A DNA stretch of 6,941 nucleotides from Clostridia bacterium (GCA_900771185.1 CAAGND010000148.1:1-6941), one strand, 5' to 3'; shown: positions 1-5,775, counted from the first letter of the stretch. The notes: generated by a model from the letters alone, not told the origin. Numbers and translations are program-made.

Positions 1-113
1 AAACTGTAATCATGCACATTGAATGATTTTTTGCCCGAGCTCGCGTATATACATACGCTTCGGGGCAAAAGAAATCGCCCGCTGCACGCAATCTGATTCA
101 AAATCAAGATTTC
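1..113. repeat. Tandem intergenic repeat, copy 1
   Basis: First visible copy of a ~113-bp unit that begins AAACTGTAATCATGCACATT and ends CAAGATTTC. It can fold into a long imperfect hairpin from about 24 to 77. The top is a perfect 6-bp stem, GCGTAT (43-48) against ATACGC (53-58), around the loop ATAC. Lower arms pair TTGCCC with GGGCAA, and TGATTT with AAATCG. A second small inverted repeat, AATCTGATT/AATCAAGATT, lies near the end of the unit. No open reading frame with a ribosome binding site is visible. The window starts exactly at the repeat boundary, so the array may extend further left. Confidence 0.9.
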
Positions 114-227
114 AAACTGTAATCACGCACATTGAACGATTTTTTTGCCCAAACTTGCGTATATACATACGCTTCGGGAGAAAAGAAATCGCCCGCTGAA
201 CGCAATCTGATTCAAAATCAAGATTTC
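114..227. repeat. Tandem intergenic repeat, copy 2
   Basis: Second full copy, directly abutting copy 1. By hand alignment it differs at about eight bases plus one extra T in the T-run, so roughly 92% identity. The apical stem-loop (GCGTAT-ATAC-ATACGC) is identical. The middle arm is less well paired here because GGGGC has become GGGAG. The outer arm CGATTT/AAATCG is a perfect pairing in this copy. The function is unknown. It resembles the short structured intergenic repeats found in many Firmicutes, but I cannot assign it to a named family. Confidence 0.9.
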
Positions 228-258
228 AAACTGTAATCATGCACATTGAATGATTTTT
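228..258. repeat. Tandem intergenic repeat, truncated copy 3
   Basis: The first 31 bases of the unit are repeated a third time, identical to copy 1 as far as the T-run. The similarity then stops and unique sequence leads into argF. The array therefore ends about 48 bp before the argF start codon. I could not identify a convincing argF promoter or ArgR-type operator in this stretch. Confidence 0.85.
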
Positions 259-290
259 AAACCGTAGATTTTTCACTTTCAACTGTAAAT

Positions 291-296
291 AAGGAG
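291..296 (+). promoter_or_regulatory. Ribosome binding site of argF
   Basis: AAGGAG lies ten bases before the ATG at 307. The spacing is slightly long but the match to the Shine-Dalgarno consensus is good. It supports 307 as the start. Confidence 0.75.
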
Positions 297-306
297 AACC
301 GCAGCA

Positions 307-1215
307 ATGAAACATCTTCTCAAACTTCTCGATTTGTCAACGGAGGAAATTGTCGGCTTGCTCGACTTCGCTGACAAGCTCAAATACGAGCGCAAAAACG
401 GAATACCTCACCCGCTTCTCAGCGGCAAGACGCTCGGCATGATATTTGAAAAGGCCTCCACGCGAACCCGTGTGTCCTTTGAGAGCGGAATGTTTCAGCT
501 CGGAGGCCATGCGCTGTTTCTGAGCGCTTCAGATATGCAGATAGGCAGGGGCGAGCCGGTGGAGGACACCGCGCGTGTGCTGTCAAGGTATATTGACGGC
601 ATAATGATACGCACCTTTGAGCAGTCCGAGGTGGAGGGACTGGCGGAGGCAGGCTCGATTCCGGTTATAAACGGGCTTACGGATTTCTGCCATCCTTGCC
701 AAGTGCTCGCCGACCTTATGACCATCAGGGAATATAAGGGCGAGCTTGAAGGCAGAAAGCTCTGCTACATAGGCGACGGAAACAACATGGCGAACTCCCT
801 CATTGTCGGCGGACTCAAAACCGGAATGAAAGTGTCAATAGCTTCTCCCAAGGGCTATGAGCCGTGGCAGGAGGTGCTTGACTTTGCAAAGGATTATCCC
901 GGATTTACGTTGACCGCAGACCCGATTGAAGCGGCGGCTGATGCTGACGCGGTCTATACCGATGTTTGGGCGTCCATGGGGCAGGAGAGTGAGGCGGCAA
1001 AACGCCGAGCCGCATTTGCGGGCATATATCAGATAAATGACAGTGTCATGGCTTGCGCAAAACCCGACGCGATAGTGCTGCACTGCCTGCCAGCGCACCG
1101 TGAGGAGGAGATTACCGCCAAGGTTTTCGAGGCTCACGCAAATGAGATTTTTGATGAGGCGGAAAACCGTCTCCACGCCCAGAAAGCTGTCATGGCAACT
1201 CTTATGGCGGATTAA
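307..1215 (+). CDS. argF: Ornithine carbamoyltransferase
   Basis: Transfers the carbamoyl group from carbamoyl phosphate to ornithine, giving citrulline, in cytoplasmic arginine synthesis. The protein has 302 residues, about normal for the family. The carbamoyl-phosphate signature STRTR is at residues 51-55, HPCQ at 129-132, GDGNN at 156-160, the ornithine-binding loop DVWASMGQE at 219-227 and the catalytic HCLPAHR at 259-265. All key residues are present, so the gene looks intact and active. The SMG loop and HCLP motif indicate ornithine rather than aspartate carbamoyltransferase. A catabolic (arginine deiminase) role is less likely because no arcA or arcC is next to it, although genes left of the window are unseen. 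It is preceded by a hairpin-forming tandem repeat and followed by a 32-bp palindrome. No other arginine gene is in the window. Confidence 0.96.
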   Translation: MKHLLKLLDLSTEEIVGLLDFADKLKYERKNGIPHPLLSGKTLGMIFEKASTRTRVSFESGMFQLGGHALFLSASDMQIGRGEPVEDTARVLSRYIDGIMIRTFEQSEVEGLAEAGSIPVINGLTDFCHPCQVLADLMTIREYKGELEGRKLCYIGDGNNMANSLIVGGLKTGMKVSIASPKGYEPWQEVLDFAKDYPGFTLTADPIEAAADADAVYTDVWASMGQESEAAKRRAAFAGIYQINDSVMACAKPDAIVLHCLPAHREEEITAKVFEAHANEIFDEAENRLHAQKAVMATLMAD

Positions 1216-1226
1216 ATATATGAGTA

Positions 1227-1258
1227 AATCCCCGCACAGAATATTCTGTGCGGGGATT
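1227..1258. terminator. 32-bp perfect palindrome, probable bidirectional terminator
   Basis: Each 16-base half is the exact reverse complement of the other, with the core CCCCGCACAGAAT. It sits between the convergent argF and sugar symporter genes, 11 bases after the argF stop and about 44 bases after the symporter stop. No long T-run follows on either strand (GATG on +, ATTTACT on -), so termination may be weak or factor-assisted. The core CCGCACAG recurs in the terminator at 3401. Confidence 0.7.
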
Positions 1259-1302
1259 GATGCTATATAGTCATGTTTTCTCCGGAGAGGAATTGAAGGT
1301 TA

Positions 1303-2757
1303 TCAGTTGCTCTGGGCTCTTCTCTTCTGAAGCTCATCGGCAATTTTCTGCTTCTTTTCGCCGACAAGGTCATATTTGAGAATGGGTATGACTGAGAGCA
1401 GGGCGAGAATGCCCGGAACTGCCGTATACGCAAAGAATACAATATCCTTTGTCTTTTCAGAGAAGCCCTGAGCCGTTCCCGCGGCAATCTGCACAACCGT
1501 GTCGGAGTAGCCGGAAAGCTGAATGAACACCAGTCCGAGAGCCGTACCGAGCGCAAGGCATACCTTGATGGTGAGGGTGAGAATCGAGTAAGCGGCGCCC
1601 TCCATGCGTTTGCCTGTCTCATATTCGTAGTAGTCAACGCAGTCGGCTGTCATAATCATGGGCATGAGAGTGACCGCCGCGAACTGAAGACCGATAAGGA
1701 AAAGGAAAGCATAGAAAAGAATGGTGAGCGCGATATTTTCAGGATTCTTAAACCAAAAATGACCGACAACAAAAGACAGCACTGACACTGCAAAGCCGTA
1801 GACGGAGAGCAGAATATAGACTTTTTTCTCACCGAGCTTTTTTATCAAAAGCGGACACACCGCCATGCTTATCATTGAACCGACCGCGGTCACTATGCCG
1901 AGCACGGCGACCAGGTTCTGCGAGCCGAGGATGGTGTTTGCTGCTTGAACCTGAATACCCATCGCCATCTGACGTCCGAAACCGAGAAAATATGAGATTA
2001 TAACGAGCATGAGCGGCTTATTGGCTTTGAGCGCCTTAAGCATATCCTTAAACGAGGTCTTTTCTCCTGCCGTGTAAGGCACACGCTCTTTGTTGAGGAG
2101 CGGTATGAGCGCAAAGAGCGCACAGCCGAGAACGGCGGTCAAAACAGCGGTCCAAAAGTATTCGTTGGCAATCATGGGAGTGTCGGTTTCGCCGTTTGCC
2201 ACAAAAACCTTTGAGCCGTTCGGAATGATGAGGCAGACTATCGGCACAATGACCACACAGGCAGAAAATCCTATCTGTTTAAAGGTGTTGGAGATTGAAA
2301 CAACATTTGTGCGCTCAGTCGGATTGGGCGTGAGCACCGAGGCGATACCCTGCGAGGGCACATCGCCGAGCGTCATTGCAAGGCTCCAAAGCAGGTATGT
2401 AACAAAAATCCAGATGTATACGGCGAGCTTGTTATCCTTGAACGGAACGTTGATGAATACAGCGGCGGTCATAACAAGCAGAGGAACGATTGATTTGAGA
2501 ATCATCGACTTGAATTTGCCGCGCTTGCTTTTTGAACGGTCCACCATGTTGCCGACAATCGGATCAAAAACCGCGGAAAGAATTTTTGCTATGAGAATGA
2601 GGATACCGACAACCGCGATATCCGCGCCGAGAATCGAAGCATCAAACTCGGCCTGATAGGAGTTGAGAAGTCCGACTATCGCCTGAAAACCGAAAAGGCC
2701 GAGCGAATAGGCGGCTATCTCCTTAAAATTAAGATATTTGTCCGTGGCAGTGCTCAT
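1303..2757 (-). CDS. GPH-family (MelB-like) sugar:cation symporter, MFS
   Basis: Predicted 484-residue inner-membrane transporter of the glycoside-pentoside-hexuronide:cation symporter family (MelB, XylP, YicJ type). It is expected to import a sugar or glycoside together with Na+ or H+. The sequence is largely hydrophobic, consistent with about 12 membrane helices. Family motifs are visible: FDPIVGNMVDRSKSKRGKF at residues 64-82, GDVPSQGIASVLTPNPTERT at 131-150 and ADCVDYYEYETGKRMEG at 371-387. The C-terminal tail is charged and cytoplasmic-like. The ATG at 2757 is supported by GAGGGG eight bases upstream and a sigma-A-like promoter. No glycosidase, sugar kinase or regulator gene adjoins it, so the substrate cannot be inferred from context. 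It converges on argF and diverges from the lipoprotein gene. Family assignment is confident; substrate is unknown. Confidence 0.9.
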   Translation of the reverse strand: MSTATDKYLNFKEIAAYSLGLFGFQAIVGLLNSYQAEFDASILGADIAVVGILILIAKILSAVFDPIVGNMVDRSKSKRGKFKSMILKSIVPLLVMTAAVFINVPFKDNKLAVYIWIFVTYLLWSLAMTLGDVPSQGIASVLTPNPTERTNVVSISNTFKQIGFSACVVIVPIVCLIIPNGSKVFVANGETDTPMIANEYFWTAVLTAVLGCALFALIPLLNKERVPYTAGEKTSFKDMLKALKANKPLMLVIISYFLGFGRQMAMGIQVQAANTILGSQNLVAVLGIVTAVGSMISMAVCPLLIKKLGEKKVYILLSVYGFAVSVLSFVVGHFWFKNPENIALTILFYAFLFLIGLQFAAVTLMPMIMTADCVDYYEYETGKRMEGAAYSILTLTIKVCLALGTALGLVFIQLSGYSDTVVQIAAGTAQGFSEKTKDIVFFAYTAVPGILALLSVIPILKYDLVGEKKQKIADELQKRRAQSN

Positions 2758-2765
2758 AAAAACAT

Positions 2766-2771
2766 CCCCTC
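2766..2771 (-). promoter_or_regulatory. Ribosome binding site of the sugar symporter gene
   Basis: GAGGGG on the minus strand, eight bases upstream of the ATG at 2757-2755. It fixes that ATG as the start. Confidence 0.7.
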
Positions 2772-2786
2772 AAAAGTTATATTCCA

Positions 2787-2815
2787 ATTTTAAGGCATTA
2801 AGACTGAATCGTCAA
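2787..2815 (-). promoter_or_regulatory. Sigma-A-like promoter for the sugar symporter gene
   Basis: On the minus strand a -35 TTGACG (2815-2810) is separated by exactly 17 bases from a -10 TAAAAT (2792-2787). Transcription would begin near 2780, leaving a leader of about 23 bases. An 8-bp palindrome TTGCGCAA lies upstream at 2838-2845. It resembles the centres of LacI-family operators but is too short to call. Confidence 0.65.
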
Positions 2816-2890
2816 TAAGATGTGGAAATTTTTTGGTTTGCGCAAGACCCGACCGCATTTATTTGTTTTGAACTGAGGCTGTGTGTGATG

Positions 2891-2920
2891 TAGACAAAAT
2901 ACGGTGCAATATGATATAAT
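2891..2920 (+). promoter_or_regulatory. Sigma-A-like promoter for the small lipoprotein gene
   Basis: The -35 TAGACA (2891-2896) and a perfect -10 TATAAT (2915-2920) are separated by 18 bases. A TG one base upstream of the -10 gives an extended -10 element. The predicted start is near 2927, about 70 bases before the ATG. The promoter is divergent from the symporter promoter, with about 75 bp between the two -35 boxes. Confidence 0.7.
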
Positions 2921-2965
2921 GATATAGGCAAAAGGCTTTCGCCTGCGCCTTATATCTTGTTTTTT
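2921..2965 (+). terminator. Terminator-like hairpin immediately after the promoter (possible attenuator)
   Basis: GATATAGGC (2921-2929) pairs with GCCTTATATC (2947-2956) with one bulged T. Inside it, AGGC (2933-2936) pairs with GCCT (2941-2944) around TTTC. The run TTGTTTTTT follows at 2957-2965. This has the form of an intrinsic terminator, yet it lies between a good promoter and the lipoprotein start codon and abuts the -10 box. Transcripts starting near 2927 would lose the outer A/T-rich arm, leaving the GC-rich inner stems. Confidence 0.5.
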
Positions 2966-2995
2966 GTCACTGTCAGAGAATGAAAGGTGGTTTTT

Positions 2996-3379
2996 ATGAA
3001 AAAGGGTGTAAGATTTATTGCGATGATGCTCGTAGCGGCTGTTATGGTCTGTGCGTTTGCGGGCTGTGAAAGCCTTGACAAAACGATTGTCGGCAAGTGG
3101 GAGAATTCCGGCAGCAGCACCTCCATTGAGTTCAAGGATGACGGCAGCGTCACTTTTGATTTCGGCAGCATTACGATAATGGGCGTGCCGGTCAGCGGAG
3201 CGATTGATGGCACATATACCGTCAACACCGAAAAAGATCCGGCGGAGATAACCATTGTTCCCGATCTTCCGTTCGTGAATATCAGCCTTATCTTTACCGC
3301 CGTTTATGAGGAAGATGTTCTGACGCTCAACAACAGCGATTTGAATCTCAACTACACTCTTACAAAGGTTGAGGAGTAG
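2996..3379 (+). CDS. Small predicted lipoprotein, lipocalin-like/DUF5640-type
   Basis: A 127-residue secreted protein of unknown function. The ATG at 2996 is chosen because AAAGGTGG lies five bases upstream; an in-frame GTG at 2987 falls inside that ribosome binding site. Residues 1-23 form a signal peptide: MKKGVR, a hydrophobic stretch, then FAGC with the lipid-anchoring Cys at 24. The mature part begins with IVGKWE (31-36), then IEFKDDGSVTF (44-54), GTYTV (72-76) and D-V-L-T-L (107-111). This W-then-beta-strand pattern is typical of small lipocalin-like/DUF5640 lipoproteins common in Clostridia. It probably sits on the outer face of the membrane. It has its own promoter and terminator, so it is probably a one-gene unit. 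The site upstream of spoIVB is often occupied by recN in other Firmicutes. Lipoprotein call is firm; fold is likely; function is unknown. Confidence 0.8.
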   Translation: MKKGVRFIAMMLVAAVMVCAFAGCESLDKTIVGKWENSGSSTSIEFKDDGSVTFDFGSITIMGVPVSGAIDGTYTVNTEKDPAEITIVPDLPFVNISLIFTAVYEEDVLTLNNSDLNLNYTLTKVEE

Positions 3380-3400
3380 TAATCTTTATTTTTACACATT

Positions 3401-3435
3401 TCCGCACAGCTTTTGCTGTGCGGATTTTCATTTTT
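3401..3435 (+). terminator. Intrinsic terminator of the lipoprotein gene
   Basis: TCCGCACAGC (3401-3410) and GCTGTGCGGA (3415-3424) form a perfect 10-bp stem around TTTT, followed by TTTTCATTTTT. It begins about 21 bases after the stop codon. The stem shares CCGCACAG/CTGTGCGG with the palindrome at 1227-1258. Confidence 0.88.
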
Positions 3436-3518
3436 GAAGGAAAAAATATACAGTATTGATCTTTGGCGCCGCTCACTTTTTCCTACTATATTATCGGCAA
3501 AAAAGGCAAAAGTATTAA

Positions 3519-3541
3519 TGTCCGCTTGACGGACAGTTTTT
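3519..3541 (+). terminator. Short hairpin with T-run upstream of spoIVB
   Basis: TGTCCG (3519-3524) and CGGACA (3530-3535) form a 6-bp stem with the loop CTTGA, followed by G and five T. It is shaped like a small intrinsic terminator but lies about 68 bases before the spoIVB start and after a complete terminator at 3401-3435. It could be a second terminator, a leader structure, or chance. A possible weak promoter (TTGGCG at 3463, TATATT at 3487) lies just upstream. Confidence 0.4.
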
Positions 3542-3542
3542 G

Positions 3543-3569
3543 TGACTGCTTTTCAAAAAATTGCAGTCA
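3543..3569 (+). other. Inverted repeat in the spoIVB leader
   Basis: TGACTGC (3543-3549) and GCAGTCA (3563-3569) are perfect 7-bp inverted copies around 13 A/T-rich bases. No T-run follows. This could be a leader stem-loop or a protein-binding dyad. The 173 bp between the lipoprotein terminator and spoIVB otherwise show no gene, and I found no convincing sigma-F or sigma-G promoter in them. Confidence 0.45.
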
Positions 3570-3608
3570 TGCGTTTGCGTTAACCGATTGCTTTGTGGGA
3601 GGTGAAGA

Positions 3609-4820
3609 ATGAAAAGGTTTTTCAAAATATTGAGCGTGTTCGCACTGGTGTTCTCCATAGGTATATTCTCGTCAATCGCCTATGGATGCATGGAGCTGCC
3701 CGATGAATATCATGTCGCTGCCGGAAACGTGCCGAGCGTGGATATGCCGATATTTTCAGCCGACGCGGAAGACTCGGGGAAATCGGTTCCGGAAAGCGGC
3801 GAGTATGAGCTTGATGTCACCGCTTTCGGAGTGTTTCCGGTGAAAACCGCAAAGGTTACGGTGACTCAGCGGCGGTATGTAAATGTCGGGGGAAATATAT
3901 TCGGTATACGGCTTTATACAAAGGGCGTGCTTGTTGTCGGGTGCGATGACGTTCAAACAAAGGACGGCACAGTCAATCCGGCACAGCGGGCAGGAATTAA
4001 AAAAGGGGATATAATTGTCAAAATCAACGGGTCGCCCGTGGGACGTAATAACGATGTCGCGGGAGCGGTAGAGAAGAGCGGCGGCGCTGCCGTGGAGCTG
4101 ACCGTGCAGAGAGGAAATGCGGAAAAAACATTCAGCCTTGTGCCGGCAAAGAGCGCTTCAGACGGCAAATATAAGGCGGGAATATGGGTCAGAGACAGCT
4201 CCGCAGGCATAGGAACGATGACGTTCTATGATAAAAAAAGCGGAATTTTTGCGGGTCTCGGTCATGCCGTGTGCGATGTGGACACCGGAGAGAGGCTTCT
4301 GATTTCAGGCGGTGACGCCGTTAACGCTTGCGTAAAGGGATGCTATAAGGGTGAAAACGGCAATCCGGGTGAGCTCTGCGGTGTGTTTACCTCAGGTGAA
4401 ATCGGCGAGTTATATGAAAATTCCGATAAGGGAATATATGGATCGTATACGGATCTTCCGCCCTCAAAAGAACTGCCTGTCGCTCTGCGCGATGAGGTCA
4501 AAGAGGGAAAAGCGCAGATAATTTCGACAATAGACGACGGTGAGCCACAGTATTATGATATCGAAATTACAAAAATTTATTCAAAGACCGAACAGCAGCG
4601 CAATATGGTTATAAAAGTAACCGATGAGAAGCTGCTGCAAAAAACCGGAGGTATAGTGCAGGGGATGAGCGGTTCACCGATTGTGCAGAACGGCATGCTC
4701 GTCGGAGCCGTCACTCATGTTTTTATCAACGATCCCACGCAGGGATATGCCATTTTTGCACAGACCATGCTGGAAAAAGCGGATGAATTGACCGCTCAAA
4801 CACAAAAAGCGGCATCGTAA
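3609..4820 (+). CDS. spoIVB: SpoIVB, sporulation PDZ/serine peptidase (family S55)
   Basis: Serine protease that the forespore secretes into the space between the two spore membranes. In Bacillus subtilis it cleaves SpoIVFA, releasing SpoIVFB to process pro-sigma-K. The protein has 403 residues (about 426 in B. subtilis). Residues 1-25 form a signal/anchor segment. A PDZ domain spans about 100-178, with AGIKKGDIIVKINGSPV at 128-144. The peptidase domain follows: GLGHAVCDVDTG carries His219, VTDEKLL carries Asp339 and GIVQGMSGSPIVQNG carries Ser354. These match the known His, Asp and Ser triad, with the same 15-residue Asp-Ser spacing. The ATG at 3609 has GGGAGGTG four bases upstream. It lies 145 bp before spo0A, the classic Firmicutes pair, with no clear terminator between them. 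The enzyme appears intact. Pro-sigma-K processing itself is inferred. Confidence 0.96.
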   Translation: MKRFFKILSVFALVFSIGIFSSIAYGCMELPDEYHVAAGNVPSVDMPIFSADAEDSGKSVPESGEYELDVTAFGVFPVKTAKVTVTQRRYVNVGGNIFGIRLYTKGVLVVGCDDVQTKDGTVNPAQRAGIKKGDIIVKINGSPVGRNNDVAGAVEKSGGAAVELTVQRGNAEKTFSLVPAKSASDGKYKAGIWVRDSSAGIGTMTFYDKKSGIFAGLGHAVCDVDTGERLLISGGDAVNACVKGCYKGENGNPGELCGVFTSGEIGELYENSDKGIYGSYTDLPPSKELPVALRDEVKEGKAQIISTIDDGEPQYYDIEITKIYSKTEQQRNMVIKVTDEKLLQKTGGIVQGMSGSPIVQNGMLVGAVTHVFINDPTQGYAIFAQTMLEKADELTAQTQKAAS

Positions 4821-4860
4821 AAACACCATTTTCAGAGAATAAAGGCGAAAAGGGAAGAAC

Positions 4861-4957
4861 CCTCCTGCCAAACCAAAAAATTGCCAAAAAATGGTAAATT
4901 ATTATTGACATTTATTCCCATATATGGTAATATAATTGCAGAAAATAAAGCAGGAGG
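4861..4957 (+). promoter_or_regulatory. Anti-Shine-Dalgarno/Shine-Dalgarno pair in the spoIVB-spo0A gap
   Basis: CCTCCTGC (4861-4868) is the exact reverse complement of GCAGGAGG (4950-4957), which contains the spo0A ribosome binding site. A transcript that reads through from spoIVB could therefore hide the spo0A ribosome binding site. A transcript from the promoter at 4905-4933 would start downstream of the anti-SD copy and stay open. A competing inverted pair, ACCATTTT (4825-4832) and AAAATGGT (4888-4895), would form a crossing helix. The pairing is seen; the regulatory role is inferred. Confidence 0.35.
4905..4933 (+). promoter_or_regulatory. Sigma-A-like promoter of spo0A
   Basis: A perfect -35 TTGACA (4905-4910) is followed after 17 bases by TAATAT (4928-4933). 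An overlapping TATAAT at 4931-4936 has a 20-base spacing, which is less favourable. Transcription would start near 4940, giving a leader of about 25 bases. This matches the vegetative-type promoter expected for spo0A. No convincing sigma-H promoter or nearby 0A box was found. Confidence 0.75.
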
Positions 4958-4958
4958 T
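4952..4958 (+). promoter_or_regulatory. Ribosome binding site deciding the spo0A start
   Basis: AGGAGGT lies seven bases before the ATG at 4966. It excludes an in-frame upstream TTG at 4936, which overlaps the -10 region and lies upstream of the ribosome binding site. Confidence 0.9.
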
Positions 4959-4965
4959 ACTAATT

Positions 4966-5733
4966 ATGGGAAAATTGTTAAAAGTTATGGTGGCAGAAGA
5001 GGGTAACGAATTCGGGGCAAGCTGCGCTGCCGCACTGCGCTCAAACGGCTTTGAGGTGCAGCTTGTTCCGAAGGACGGCACACAGGTGCTCAGACTGGCA
5101 AGACAGAATTCACCGGATGTTCTTGTCATTGACGCGTTTATGCCGGGACTTGACGCAATAGGCGTGCTCAACGGACTGGATGGCAACGAAAAGCGTCCGC
5201 TTGTGGCGGTGACCACGGCAAACTCAAATCCGCGCCTTCAGCAGGAGATAATTGAAAGCGGAGCGGACTATTATTTTATCAAACCGTTTGATATGCAGAT
5301 TTTTGCCGAACGCATAAAGCAGATGACAGGAGCGGGACGCGCCGGGCAGGATAACATACTGAAAATGAACGGGGCGGATAACAGTCTGGAGGTCACGGTT
5401 TCGGAGATAATGCATCAGATAGGTGTGCCCGCGCATATAAAAGGCTATCAGTATCTGCGTGAGGCTATAATTCTTGCCGTCAACGATGACGAGATAATGA
5501 ATTCCGTCACGAAACTGCTGTATCCCACTGTTGCGAAGACCTATAAAACGACCGCTTCCCGTGTTGAACGAGCCATTCGCCATGCCATTGAGGTCGCATG
5601 GGACAGGGGAGATGTGGACGTGCTCAGCTCCTATTTTGGCTATACGATACAGAATTCCAGGGGCAAGCCCACAAACAGCGAGTTTATTGCAATGATTTCA
5701 GATAAGCTGAGGCTTAAAATGAAGATTTCATAA
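4966..5733 (+). CDS. spo0A: Spo0A, master response regulator of sporulation
   Basis: DNA-binding response regulator that, once phosphorylated, switches cells into sporulation. It has 255 residues from the ATG at 4966 (B. subtilis 267). The receiver domain spans about 1-120: phospho-acceptor Asp56 in DVLVIDAFMP, Thr84 in VAVTTAN and Lys106 in FIKPFDM. A short linker (about 121-142) leads to the DNA-binding domain, which is nearly invariant: GVPAHIKGYQYLREAI (153-168), recognition helix region TTASRVERAIRHAIEVAW (195-212) and KPTNSEFIAM (234-243). The unusual point is the metal-binding acidic pair, AEEG (Glu11-Glu12), where Bacillus has Asp-Asp. The DNA-binding half leaves no doubt about identity. 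It sits directly after spoIVB with its own promoter, and convergent to a SpoIID/LytB-type gene. Confidence 0.97.
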   Translation: MGKLLKVMVAEEGNEFGASCAAALRSNGFEVQLVPKDGTQVLRLARQNSPDVLVIDAFMPGLDAIGVLNGLDGNEKRPLVAVTTANSNPRLQQEIIESGADYYFIKPFDMQIFAERIKQMTGAGRAGQDNILKMNGADNSLEVTVSEIMHQIGVPAHIKGYQYLREAIILAVNDDEIMNSVTKLLYPTVAKTYKTTASRVERAIRHAIEVAWDRGDVDVLSSYFGYTIQNSRGKPTNSEFIAMISDKLRLKMKIS

Positions 5734-5775
5734 AACAACCCCGGCGCACCTTTAAAGCGGTATGCCGGGATTGTT
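5734..5775 (+). terminator. Probable terminator of spo0A
   Basis: Starting right after the stop codon, AACAA-C-CCCGGC (5734-5745) pairs with GCCGGG-A-TTGTT (5764-5775), with one C/A mismatch and an 18-base loop. The trailing sequence TTGTTTG is only weakly T-rich, and part of it is within the stem. A small TGCCT/AGGCA hairpin follows at 5785-5800. Confidence 0.65.

Noticed and set aside
1..306. CRISPR array or ArgR operator before argF
   Set aside because: The repeats are ~113 bp, abut directly without unique spacers, and no pair of ArgR-type half-sites was found.
1263..1637. 124-codon minus-strand frame overlapping the symporter 3' end
   Set aside because: Arg/Ser-rich composition typical of an out-of-frame reading. 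The symporter frame has all family motifs through the same DNA.
2090..2656. 188-codon open frame on the plus strand
   Set aside because: It lies wholly antisense to the symporter gene, has no ribosome binding site and shows no recognisable domain. It is a codon-bias shadow.
2950..3255. 101-codon minus-strand frame opposite the lipoprotein gene
   Set aside because: It overlaps the lipoprotein signal peptide and promoter leader and has no ribosome binding site or motif.
4522..4530. 0A-box-like TTTCGACAA (reverse TTGTCGAAA) inside spoIVB
   Set aside because: It is deep in coding sequence, over 430 bp before spo0A. A 7-base 0A core is expected about once by chance in a window this size.
4834..4842. 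AGAGAATAA resembling a sigma-H -10 element upstream of spo0A
   Set aside because: No AGGA-type -35 lies at the right distance upstream, so a sigma-H promoter is not supported.
4936..4965. Upstream TTG start for Spo0A adding ten residues
   Set aside because: It overlaps the -10 region and precedes the AGGAGGT ribosome binding site, which points to the ATG at 4966. The homologous proteins start there too.
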